Source of the DNA: Agarilytica sp045430305 | GTDB taxonomy: Bacteria > Pseudomonadota > Gammaproteobacteria > Pseudomonadales > Cellvibrionaceae | Length of the DNA stretch: 64,000 bases | Direction of reading: 5' to 3' | NCBI GenBank assembly: GCA_045430305.1 | Contig: JAILXW010000004.1 | Coordinates: forward strand, 62,001-126,000 | Shown here: positions 9,006 through 16,222 of the stretch, in pieces | Layout: every line of letters starts with the position of its first letter | How positions within the stretch are numbered: position 1 is the stretch's first letter | Position numbers and translations under genes: made by a program | Notes under the pieces: generated by a model | The model's database searches: none | Told to the model about the DNA's origin: nothing | What the model saw: the letters and a program-made list of their open reading frames with translations, nothing else

Positions 9006-9149
9006 ACTATTAACTCTCTATTCTATTTAGGTTTGTTATTCAGTGGGCTTGAGAGGGCTTAAGCCCTACGATCAAAACCCGAATTTAGACGCTGGGCGAC
9101 CCTATTCGTTCACCCTTCTTTTAGAGTGACGAATACGCTTCTGGGGGGC

Positions 9150-9335
9150 GCGAAAAAAGCCCCCTCGCCAAGGGGCGAACAAGGTACAAGTTATCGACTT
9201 TGGAGTAAAGTCAGGATTAATTAGCGACCCAAGTTCGGAGATGGGTGGTAAAAGGCTTAATTCCCGCCAATGCTGCAAACTTAAGCCTCCATAACCCGCC
9301 ACGAATAGGCGCAGCAACGCCGAATATTTTCTTTA
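9150..9335 (-). ncRNA. Candidate structured leader RNA or small RNA
   Basis: Read on the minus strand, this stretch is a chain of hairpins. In order: GGCG-TTGCTG-CGCC (about 9321-9308), AGGCTTAA with TTAAGCCT around a 20-base loop (about 9288-9253), ACCCA with TGGGT around TCTCCGAACT (about 9246-9227), GACTTT with AAAGTC (about 9212-9196), and the T-tailed terminator at 9153-9176. No credible protein gene fits. It could be a small RNA, or a riboswitch/attenuator for the beta-helix lipoprotein that starts about 150 bases downstream. I could not match it to a riboswitch class by eye. Ends are approximate. Confidence 0.4.
9153..9176 (-). terminator. Rho-independent terminator inside the leader region
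   Basis: On the minus strand a GCCCC/GGGGC stem (9172-9176 with 9159-9163, allowing a one-base slip) around TTGGCGAG is followed by TTTTTT. It is about 150 bases upstream of the beta-helix lipoprotein start, so it would end a short leftward transcript before that gene. Confidence 0.65.
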
Positions 9336-9396
9336 TTTTTCAATGTGTTAGAGCTGCCATAATTCGCCACATTTGCGCAGATTTGATCACCGAATA

Positions 9397-9415
9397 AGTG
9401 TGAACTGTGCACACT
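9397..9415. promoter_or_regulatory. Inverted repeat upstream of the membrane/VWA pair
   Basis: AGTGTG and CACACT flank a 7-base spacer, with a TGTGCACA palindrome inside. It is about 85 bases upstream of the membrane protein start and could be an operator for that operon or for the leftward leader. Function is inferred from symmetry and position only. Confidence 0.25.
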
Positions 9416-9500
9416 CAAACCGATCACCCCTTGTTAAATTTGTTCACCAAGCAGGCAGAAAACTCCTTTTCCGCCGCATAACAAATCAAGGGTGACAACC

Positions 9501-10952
9501 ATGAACGACAATCTTATTCAGTGGCTAAGCAACTGGCAAAGCTTCGTGCTCGTGCTGGTACTTGGCGTAGTCGTACTCTATCTCGCGCGCGCATACGCGC
9601 ATCAAGCCATCAACAGCGTGTCGCGCATGTTGGCAGCAGCGCTGAAGCTAGCAGCCAGTGCGTGCGACTCTACACGCACACAATTGAAAACCCGCAACCG
9701 GGAAGTGCTGCTGGAGCAGGGCCAAGAGCAAGTGGAACGCGAGCTTGAACGTGAATTCTTTGAAGTGAGCCGCTTTGTTCAACGCGACCTAGGCGGCTAC
9801 CCACAATTACAACGTCGCATTCAAGAAGAAATCACAGAGATTCACGACGACTATCACGCAAGTGGGCAGGTACCTACAGTGCTACCTGAATGGGTAGAAG
9901 CCGTGGAATCGGTTGCTAAAATCAAATCTGGCGAAAACGCGTCGGCGGTGAATGCCAAAATTCTTGAACAAATTCATCAGTCCGCCGAACAGCAACACCA
10001 TGATCACCTAGCGCAAGCACGAGAAGACGCAGCCGAACGCCATAAGCGCTTAAAAGGCATAACGGCCTATTGGCGAAAACTTTCCGACAGCGTCGACGAA
10101 GTAGGAGACCGCCTGAAAGACATCGTGACACGCAGCCAAAGCATCGACAAACACATGACCAAGTTTAATGAAATCACCAATGGCTCAGACAGCGCCGTGC
10201 GAGCATTGCGCGCATCCTCTATCACGCAATTCCTTATTGCTTCTATTGTCGTGCTGATTGCCATAGGCGGTGCCTACTTTAACTTTCATTTAATCGCGTT
10301 ACCGATGTCAGAAATGGTGGGATCAACCCAACGCATTGGCGGAGTTAAAGTCGCGGATTTATCTGCTCTAGTGATTATCTGCTTGGAAATAAGCGCAGGA
10401 ATATTCCTGCTAGAAAGCTTGCGCATCACTAAGCTATTTCCGTTGATTTCTTCGATGGACGACAAAATACGCCGCACCATTACCATCGCGTCGGCCATTG
10501 TTTTAGTGGTACTTGCATCAACGGAATCTGCGCTGGCATTTATGCGTGACCAGATTGCTTTAGATCTTGCTAACTTAAGAGCCTCACTTTCTGGTGTAGA
10601 GTCAGCCCACACACAAGGTGGATTAAACGAGTGGATTCCTCTCGTCGCGAATATGACCCTAGGTTTTATTTTACCACTTGCGTTAACCATGATCGCGATA
10701 CCACTTGAATACCTGCTACAAACCGGGCGCACCGTCGTCGGTGGAGCATTGGAATTAGTTTTGGGGGTAACCACCACCTGTTTACGCATACTGGCAAACA
10801 GCATTCGTCACAGCGGAAAACTTTTAGTGCATCTGTATGATTTTCTCATTGCAGCCCCCCTTTGGATTGAAACGATGATCAAAAACAAACAGGAAAACCC
10901 AGAAACACAAAATATGAAAATGAACGTATTTGATGGAAGCAGAAAACTATGA
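9501..10952 (+). CDS. Multi-pass membrane protein with long coiled-coil N-terminal region, unknown function
   Basis: I do not recognise this 483-residue protein. One membrane segment lies near residues 13-30 (FVLVLVLGVVVLYLA), then about 200 residues of charged, probably coiled-coil helix (EQVERELEREFFEVS, SAEQQHHDHLAQAREDAAER). Four further membrane segments follow, at about 236-257, 282-300, 325-342 and 380-400 (approximate). The start is ATG at 9501, behind AAGGG with 8 bases of spacing; a GTG at 9492 is in frame but less likely. Its stop codon overlaps the start of the VWA-like lipoprotein by 4 bases (ATGA), so the pair is translationally coupled. The layout suggests a membrane assembly whose periplasmic or outer partner is the lipoprotein. 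Confidence 0.75.
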   Translation: MNDNLIQWLSNWQSFVLVLVLGVVVLYLARAYAHQAINSVSRMLAAALKLAASACDSTRTQLKTRNREVLLEQGQEQVERELEREFFEVSRFVQRDLGGYPQLQRRIQEEITEIHDDYHASGQVPTVLPEWVEAVESVAKIKSGENASAVNAKILEQIHQSAEQQHHDHLAQAREDAAERHKRLKGITAYWRKLSDSVDEVGDRLKDIVTRSQSIDKHMTKFNEITNGSDSAVRALRASSITQFLIASIVVLIAIGGAYFNFHLIALPMSEMVGSTQRIGGVKVADLSALVIICLEISAGIFLLESLRITKLFPLISSMDDKIRRTITIASAIVLVVLASTESALAFMRDQIALDLANLRASLSGVESAHTQGGLNEWIPLVANMTLGFILPLALTMIAIPLEYLLQTGRTVVGGALELVLGVTTTCLRILANSIRHSGKLLVHLYDFLIAAPLWIETMIKNKQENPETQNMKMNVFDGSRKL

Positions 10953-11620
10953 ATCTCTTAACTAAAAACTTAAAAGTACTATTTATTTGTGTATTAACAC
11001 TGCCAGCAATCTCAGCGTGTACAGATACAAGTGAAAACAGTAGCTATTCAAAAGGTGTCTATTTATTACTAGACACCTCTGGCACCTACACCAAAGAACT
11101 TACTAAAGCCCAACAAATCATTAATTATATGTTGGCCTCGATGGAGCCAGGAGACACCTTTGCAGTAGCACGTATTGATAGCGGCAGCTTTAGTGAAAAA
11201 GACATCATTGCCAAAGTCGTACTCGATACTCGCCCCTCAATGGCAAACAAACAAAAGAGGGAATTTGCTGAAACCATTGACCAATTTGTTGGCGAAGTAA
11301 CAAGTAGTGCCTATACGGATATTTCTGGTGGCTTATTACAGGGTATTGAATATCTTAATGAAGCCAAGGTCGGCAATAAAACCATTATGATTTATTCCGA
11401 CTTAAAGGAGGAGCTACCCAAAGGCTTTGTGCGCAACTTTGACCTATTGCTTGATGGGTTTACTGTGAAAGCACTCAATGTCACAAAGTTGCGTGCAGAC
11501 AATAAAAACCCACAAGTATATTTAGATCGCGTACAACAGTGGGAAGAAAAAATCGCTAGCGGTGGAGGTAACTGGGAAGTAATCAATGACTTAGATAAGC
11601 CAGACGCGATTTTGCTTTAG
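10949..11620 (+). CDS. VWA-like lipoprotein
   Basis: This 223-residue protein has a lipoprotein signal ending in ISAC (Cys24). The rest reads as a von Willebrand factor A-type fold: GVYLLLDTSGTYT at about 36-48 is a MIDAS-like DxSxT loop (family usually DxSxS), YTDISGGLLQGIEYL supplies the MIDAS threonine, and KTIMIYSDLKEE the third-loop aspartate. Such domains bind a divalent metal and protein partners. It overlaps the preceding membrane-protein gene by 4 bases, which argues for a stoichiometric pair. No substrate or process can be named. A hairpin (11679-11704) lies downstream, between it and the convergent FHA gene. Confidence 0.75.
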   Translation: MNLLTKNLKVLFICVLTLPAISACTDTSENSSYSKGVYLLLDTSGTYTKELTKAQQIINYMLASMEPGDTFAVARIDSGSFSEKDIIAKVVLDTRPSMANKQKREFAETIDQFVGEVTSSAYTDISGGLLQGIEYLNEAKVGNKTIMIYSDLKEELPKGFVRNFDLLLDGFTVKALNVTKLRADNKNPQVYLDRVQQWEEKIASGGGNWEVINDLDKPDAILL

Positions 11621-11678
11621 GCTGAATAACGTTCAAGACAGACTGAAGGTATTTCCACAAAGAAAGGGCTACAAGCAG

Positions 11679-11704
11679 TGACGACTAGAGGGATACAGTC
11701 GTCA
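11679..11704. terminator. Hairpin between convergent genes
   Basis: TGACGACT and AGTCGTCA form an 8-bp perfect stem with a 10-base loop, between the VWA-like lipoprotein and the convergent FHA gene. There is no T run on either side, so it may be a weak bidirectional terminator or a transcript-stabilising hairpin. Confidence 0.35.
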
Positions 11705-11713
11705 TGCGGCCTA

Positions 11714-12115
11714 TCAGGCTTCCATCACAACTTTAAACAAGATCAGTTCAGACTGATCGGAACTGTATTGCTCACCGAGTGACAAGCAACCTTTACCAGT
11801 AAGCGGATAAAATTCATCGCGAATAATCACACTGCTAGCTTCGCCAACCTTTACCACCGTTCCGTTGGTGCTGCGATCAAGAATACCAACTTGCTCATCC
11901 CTAATTTCAACCACACAGTGAATGCGTGACACCACGTCTTTATCAACCGCTAGATCGCATAAGAGCGGGTCGCGGCCAATTTTAAAAGGGAGGTTTTCTG
12001 GCTTAACCCGATAGGCGTCACCATGAAGAAACAACTCAATACGTGAAAACGTGCCTTCTACATCCTGACGTAAATCAGAATTAATGAGCGTGTTGGGGTT
12101 TTCGTCTTCTACCAT
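11714..12115 (-). CDS. Small FHA-domain protein
   Basis: This 133-residue protein is little more than one forkhead-associated domain, a phosphothreonine-binding module. Signature residues are PFKIGRDPLLCDLAVD (about 42-57), VSRIHCVVE (about 62-70) and DRSTNGTVV (about 80-88), covering the GR, SxxH and NG positions of the family. No enzyme domain, signal peptide or membrane segment is present, so it probably acts as a soluble adaptor. It is convergent with the membrane/VWA pair. The Hanks-type kinase near 29.8 kb is a candidate source of its phosphothreonine ligand, but that is a guess. Confidence 0.88.
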   Translation of the reverse strand: MVEDENPNTLINSDLRQDVEGTFSRIELFLHGDAYRVKPENLPFKIGRDPLLCDLAVDKDVVSRIHCVVEIRDEQVGILDRSTNGTVVKVGEASSVIIRDEFYPLTGKGCLSLGEQYSSDQSELILFKVVMEA

Positions 12116-12331
12116 TGAATACTGCTAATTAAATTATTGTAAGTTGAATTGAGACTAACTAAATGAATACCGAACATCGGATTATACCCTTGCCGCCACA
12201 GTTAGGAACAGCTCAAGATTCTGTAGCAGGAGTATTTCAGAGACGAATAATCACTATCATTTGATCAAGCTCACCGAGATCACATCCAAAGTATACAATA
12301 GCCCAGTCGTCTTCGCTGTGCTGGAGAAACT

Positions 12332-13060
12332 TTGTTAGCAGTATTACTTATCGGCTTCACCGCCATGGCCACCTCAACCTTCGCTGGCATTACCGGCGGC
12401 GTGGGTGGCGGCATGCTCTTACTTGCATGCATGCCCTTCTTTCTTCCCGTTGAGGCGATCATCCCGGTTCACGGTGTATCCCAGCTGGCAAGCAATGCAT
12501 CCCGAGCGCTTATGGCCATCAAACACATGGCCTGGCGCTACCTGCCGGGGTTTCTGTTGGGGTCAGTCTTGGGCATTTTTGCCGCTTGGCAATTGTTACG
12601 CGCAATACAAGTAGAATGGCTACCGCTATGCATCGGTATCTATATTCTCTGCCACGTGTGGTGGCCAGCTTTCAAAAATAGCATGTCTCGCTTTGAAAAC
12701 TTTTTCCTGATCGGCCTGATACAAACCGGGTTAAACCCCATTGTCGGGGCGACCAGCCCACTAACCGCGACCTTAGCGATGGCCAAGCTAAAAGAAAAAG
12801 AAGCCATTGTGGCCACTAACTCCGTGATGATGTCCTTTTCACACTTCAGTAAAACGGCACTGTTCGTTTTTCTCGGTTTTGAATATAGGGAATATTGGAA
12901 AGAAATGCTCATCATGAGCCTTGGAGCCATTTTAGGCTCTTACCTAGGCACGCTAGTGAGAAGAAGAATAGACGGAGCACGCTTTATTATGATCTTAAAA
13001 GCCATGCTGAGTGCGCTAGCGATTAAAATGGTCGCCGAAACCCTAATTACCTTTGCTTAA
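12332..13060 (+). CDS. TauE/SafE family membrane transporter
   Basis: This 242-residue, almost wholly hydrophobic protein has the TauE/SafE pattern: two related halves, each beginning with a glycine-rich segment (FAGITGGVGGGMLLLACMPF near 17-36, and TGLNPIVGATSPLTATLAMA near 130-150). The family exports sulfite, sulfonates or other organic anions. The substrate cannot be read from sequence. The start is taken as TTG at 12332 behind GGAG; an ATG at 12365 is a possible later start. It is convergent with purU, 16 bases away. Confidence 0.85.
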   Translation: MLAVLLIGFTAMATSTFAGITGGVGGGMLLLACMPFFLPVEAIIPVHGVSQLASNASRALMAIKHMAWRYLPGFLLGSVLGIFAAWQLLRAIQVEWLPLCIGIYILCHVWWPAFKNSMSRFENFFLIGLIQTGLNPIVGATSPLTATLAMAKLKEKEAIVATNSVMMSFSHFSKTALFVFLGFEYREYWKEMLIMSLGAILGSYLGTLVRRRIDGARFIMILKAMLSALAIKMVAETLITFA

Positions 13061-13076
13061 ATCTCGGCGAAAAAAA

Positions 13077-13955
13077 TTAACGATTAAATACCACGGTTTT
13101 TTGCCCATTTAAAAGCACTCGATGTTCGCAATGCCATTTGACTGCACGCTGCAGCGTAACCGCTTCAATATCTCTGCCGATTTGCACCAGCTCATCAGGC
13201 GTGCTGGCATGGCTCACCCGCTCAACCGATTGTTCGACAATAGGCCCTTCATCCAAATCTGTTGTAACGTAATGCGCCGTCGCGCCAATCAATTTAACAC
13301 CACGATCATAGGCTTGGTGATACGGCTTTGCGCCTTTAAAACCAGGCAAGAACGAATGATGAATATTAATGGCACGGCCATTAAGTTTACGGCACAGGTC
13401 GTCAGAGAGAATTTGCATATAGCGCGCTAAGACCAACAGTTCAGCACCGCTTTGTTGATACAACTGCAAAATTTGATCTTCTTGCTCTGCCTTGGTGTCA
13501 GGCGTTACCGGCAAATAGTGATAAGGCACTTTGTGCCACTCACACAAATCACGCATGTCTTCATGATTCGAAATCACGCCCACCACTTCAATTGGCAGCG
13601 AGCCCGCTTTACAGGCATTTAACAAGTTACTCAAACAATGGCCCCATTGCGACACTGCGATCAATACCTTGGACTTGGTATTGCGCTCCCATACCTCCCA
13701 TTCCATTCCATAACGATCCGCCACAGACTGAAAAGAAGATTTCACATCAGCTAATTTTTTCGGGCCTTCTACTGATTCTAATAGGGAACGCATAAAAAAA
13801 CGCCGCTCGCTCACATCCTCAAACTGTGAAGATTCGCGAATATTAAAACCCTGGAGCGAAAATAGACCGGCAACCGCGGCCACGATGCCCGGTTGATCTT
13901 TACAACTTAAATTAAGGACAAGCTCTTCTACCGATTCTGAAATACATCCAGACAT
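13077..13955 (-). CDS. purU: Formyltetrahydrofolate deformylase
   Basis: PurU hydrolyses 10-formyl-THF to formate and THF, balancing the one-carbon pool and supplying formate to PurT. The 292 residues comprise an N-terminal ACT domain (about 10-85, with KDQPGIVAAVAGLFSLQGFNI) and a formyltransferase-fold catalytic domain (about 95-285). The catalytic region shows NIHHSFLPGFKGAKPYHQA and GATAHYVTTDLDEGPI, carrying the family's Asn/His/Asp residues. Length is normal. It is a single gene, convergent with the TauE-like transporter. Confidence 0.96.
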   Translation of the reverse strand: MSGCISESVEELVLNLSCKDQPGIVAAVAGLFSLQGFNIRESSQFEDVSERRFFMRSLLESVEGPKKLADVKSSFQSVADRYGMEWEVWERNTKSKVLIAVSQWGHCLSNLLNACKAGSLPIEVVGVISNHEDMRDLCEWHKVPYHYLPVTPDTKAEQEDQILQLYQQSGAELLVLARYMQILSDDLCRKLNGRAINIHHSFLPGFKGAKPYHQAYDRGVKLIGATAHYVTTDLDEGPIVEQSVERVSHASTPDELVQIGRDIEAVTLQRAVKWHCEHRVLLNGQKTVVFNR

Positions 13956-14089
13956 GCAATTACTCCAACGCTTTGGGCGTGTTTTATATGCTGATGTTAT
14001 CTGTCGCTATTCTACACAAGCTGGAGTAAAAACCTATCGCGAGGTGTACTTCTGCCATGAGAAAACGCTAAGCCATGCCTGCCGTCTCA

Positions 14090-14129
14090 CTAACACCTAA
14101 CACCTAACCCCTAACCCCTAACCCCTAAC
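14090..14129. repeat. Short telomere-like 7-bp tandem repeat
   Basis: There are 5.7 tandem copies of a 7-base unit: two CTAACAC, three CTAACCC and a partial CTAAC. On the minus strand this is TTAGGGG three times, then TTAGGTG twice. The first copy on the minus strand supplies the TAG stop codon of the SDR gene. G-runs could form a quadruplex in the transcript or non-template strand just after the stop codon. Confidence 0.85.
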
Positions 14130-14949
14130 TAGAAGACCCACTCATTTGCTTCAGCATAGAGCCTAGAGTATTACTAAGGTCAGAAGCGCCCCCCAAAGAC
14201 CACCCGCCATCCACGGGAATAATCGCCCCAGAAAGATACGACGCCATGGGCGAGGCCAGAAACATAGCCGCATTGCCAAGATCCTCTGGTGAACCCAAGC
14301 GCTTCATAGGCACAGATTCGATCGTCATATCCATCAGCTCTTTAGAAGGCGCTAGCCGTGCCATACCTTCCGTTCCCGCTATCGGGCCTGGTACCAAGCT
14401 ATTTATGCGAATACCTTCCGAACCCCACTCTAAGGCCAAACAACGGGTAATCATGTCGACACCTGCTTTAGCAGAGCACACATGCGATTGTGCCATCATA
14501 GGTAAAAATGCCTGTGGCGCAGAAATATTAACAATACTTGCGCCCGGCTTTTTTAAGAAAGGGTAGGCCGCTTGCATCACATGAAAGGTACCCAAGAGGT
14601 CAATTTCTACCACAGAACGAAAACCGTTGGCCGACATACCATTGGCGAAAGCAGGAAAATTACCTGCAGCACCAGAAATCAAGACATCTATGTCGCCAAA
14701 GCGATCTTTGACTTGCTCAAGCCCCGCTTTTACCTCATCTTGCTGGCGCACATCACAGGTAAAGCCAAGCGATTCCGCCCCCAAAGCCTTTAACGCACTT
14801 ACGGTATCGTCGACCTTTGCCTGGTTACGACTAGCAACAGAAACATGCGCACCGTGTTTGGCAAAACACTCTGCGATGCCACGATTAATACCGCTGGTGC
14901 CGCCCACTACCACGACATTTTTGTTTTCAAAATTTAATTCGATCGACAT
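14125..14949 (-). CDS. SDR oxidoreductase, 2,4-dienoyl-CoA reductase (DECR)-like
   Basis: This 274-residue short-chain dehydrogenase/reductase has the NADP-binding loop VVVGGTSGINRGIAECFAKHGA (spread over about 12-33), the ISGAAGNF segment near 90 and a C-terminal VDGGWSLGG. The usual catalytic YxxxK is absent: the equivalent stretch is HVCSAKAGVD, with valine at the tyrosine position and lysine kept. That matches the eukaryotic peroxisomal 2,4-dienoyl-CoA reductase group, as does GPIAGTEGMARL. It probably reduces unsaturated enoyl-CoA intermediates in beta-oxidation of polyunsaturated acids. The enoyl-CoA hydratase-family gene just upstream on the same strand (55-base gap) supports this. Its stop codon lies in the TTAGGGG repeat. 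Confidence 0.85.
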   Translation of the reverse strand: MSIELNFENKNVVVVGGTSGINRGIAECFAKHGAHVSVASRNQAKVDDTVSALKALGAESLGFTCDVRQQDEVKAGLEQVKDRFGDIDVLISGAAGNFPAFANGMSANGFRSVVEIDLLGTFHVMQAAYPFLKKPGASIVNISAPQAFLPMMAQSHVCSAKAGVDMITRCLALEWGSEGIRINSLVPGPIAGTEGMARLAPSKELMDMTIESVPMKRLGSPEDLGNAAMFLASPMASYLSGAIIPVDGGWSLGGASDLSNTLGSMLKQMSGSSS

Positions 14950-15004
14950 AGCTGCCTCTCTAAGCGCTGTTTAATTTTTAATAAGAATGAAGTTAGGTAC
15001 ATGT

Positions 15005-15778
15005 TTATTTAAAAGAAGAGAAATCAGGCTCGCGTTTTTCGAAAAAAGCTCCAACTGCCTCAGCGAATTCCGGCCCCTTCAAACCATCCGAAAAGGCTTG
15101 AAGTTCATCTTCAATAATTTTTTTCAAGGTGGCACGCTGCGAGCTTTTCATCAAGGCTTTTGCTTTACGCATCGCACCGGGTGGTTTGAGTGCAAGCGCA
15201 TTGGCTTGCTCACGAGCAACAGCAAGTGGATCATTCACCATTGCATTGATCAAACCTACCTCACGCGCCTCTGCGGCACTAAAAAACTCACCAAGCATTA
15301 ACCATTCTGCAGCTTTCGCATGCCCAGCCAAGCGAGGCAAGGTATATGAGGACGCAAATTCTGGGCACAGACCCAAATTCACAAAAGGCAAACGAAACTG
15401 CGATTTAGGGTCTGCGTAAATTAAATCGCTGTGCATTAGCAACGTTGTCCCGATACCAACGGCTACACCTTGAACGGCTACGACAATGGGTATTGAACAA
15501 TCGAGCAAAGCAAAAATAAATTGCACAATAGGGTTATCAATAGAAGACAAATCGGCCCCACCGGCAAAGTCTGCCAAATCATTGCCACTGGTAAAATTTT
15601 CACCATCACCGTATAACACTATCACTCGTACACCGCTTTTTTGCGCCTGCACAATTTGTGTCGTTATGCTCGAATACATTTCTAAATTTAAAGCATTTTT
15701 TTTATCTGGGCGATTTATCGCAATCTCTAAAATATGACCATTTTCAGAATGACTCACATCGATAAACTGACTCATCAA
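15005..15778 (-). CDS. Enoyl-CoA hydratase/isomerase family protein
   Basis: This crotonase-fold protein has 257 residues. Typical parts are INRPDKKNALNLEMY (about 20-34), the oxyanion-hole segment GENFTSGNDLADF (about 58-70), VAVQGVAVGIGTTLLMHSDLIYA (around 100-122), and the LPRLAGHAKAAEWLMLGE region. One family glutamate position reads CPEFASSYTLPRL, so a hydratase or delta3,delta2-isomerase role is possible. The following gene is a dienoyl-CoA-reductase-like SDR, so an auxiliary isomerase for unsaturated fatty acids is a reasonable inference. Exact reaction is open. Confidence 0.88.
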   Translation of the reverse strand: MMSQFIDVSHSENGHILEIAINRPDKKNALNLEMYSSITTQIVQAQKSGVRVIVLYGDGENFTSGNDLADFAGGADLSSIDNPIVQFIFALLDCSIPIVVAVQGVAVGIGTTLLMHSDLIYADPKSQFRLPFVNLGLCPEFASSYTLPRLAGHAKAAEWLMLGEFFSAAEAREVGLINAMVNDPLAVAREQANALALKPPGAMRKAKALMKSSQRATLKKIIEDELQAFSDGLKGPEFAEAVGAFFEKREPDFSSFK

Positions 15779-16222
15779 TAGCTCCCACAGAACATCTACA
15801 CGGAAAACGTGTATGTTAAAAATAGCCTATTCATAGGCCTATATAAGAAAATAGCCCATACAATATCGCTAACGGCTCATATTCTAGCTTTCAATACAGC
15901 GCTATAGGCCCAATAGTTGTTAAAACAAACCCACAATATAAGTAATACCCCCAGAATTGGCACTAACAAAAACAATGCATTCTAGTGTGAAAATATCACA
16001 GAGTTAGGCGCCAAAAACTCAGTAGTCTATTGAGCTTTACGAGAATAAAGGGTACAAACGCTTTAATCTGTTACGACAACGTATAAATGCAGCAATAACA
16101 ACTAACAAAACAGCTAGCGAAACGGCTACAAGCACCCTCAAGTTGATTTAAGCGTCTAAAGAATGTGTAAAAACATTCATCGCAAGTACGATGAATCACA
16201 TACAAGGAACAAGAGAAAGCTT
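15779..16222. other. Intergenic region between enoyl-CoA hydratase and pentapeptide-repeat genes
   Basis: About 440 AT-rich bases shared by two divergent genes. It contains a 10-base palindrome ATAGGCCTAT at 15833-15842, 55 bases upstream of the hydratase start, which could be an operator. I see no gene or RNA in the rest. Confidence 0.5.

Noticed and set aside
9102..9317. A 71-codon frame on the minus strand
   Set aside because: It runs through the hairpins and the T-tailed terminator, has no ribosome binding site and no protein-like composition. The region is better explained as structured RNA.
9150..9335. Resemblance to 5S rRNA (CCATCTCCGAACTTGG-like text)
   Set aside because: The short similarity is not accompanied by the helix I pairing or overall 5S layout, and no rRNA genes are near.
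14090..14129. Start of a CRISPR array
   Set aside because: The 7-base units are contiguous with no spacers, so it is a simple tandem repeat.
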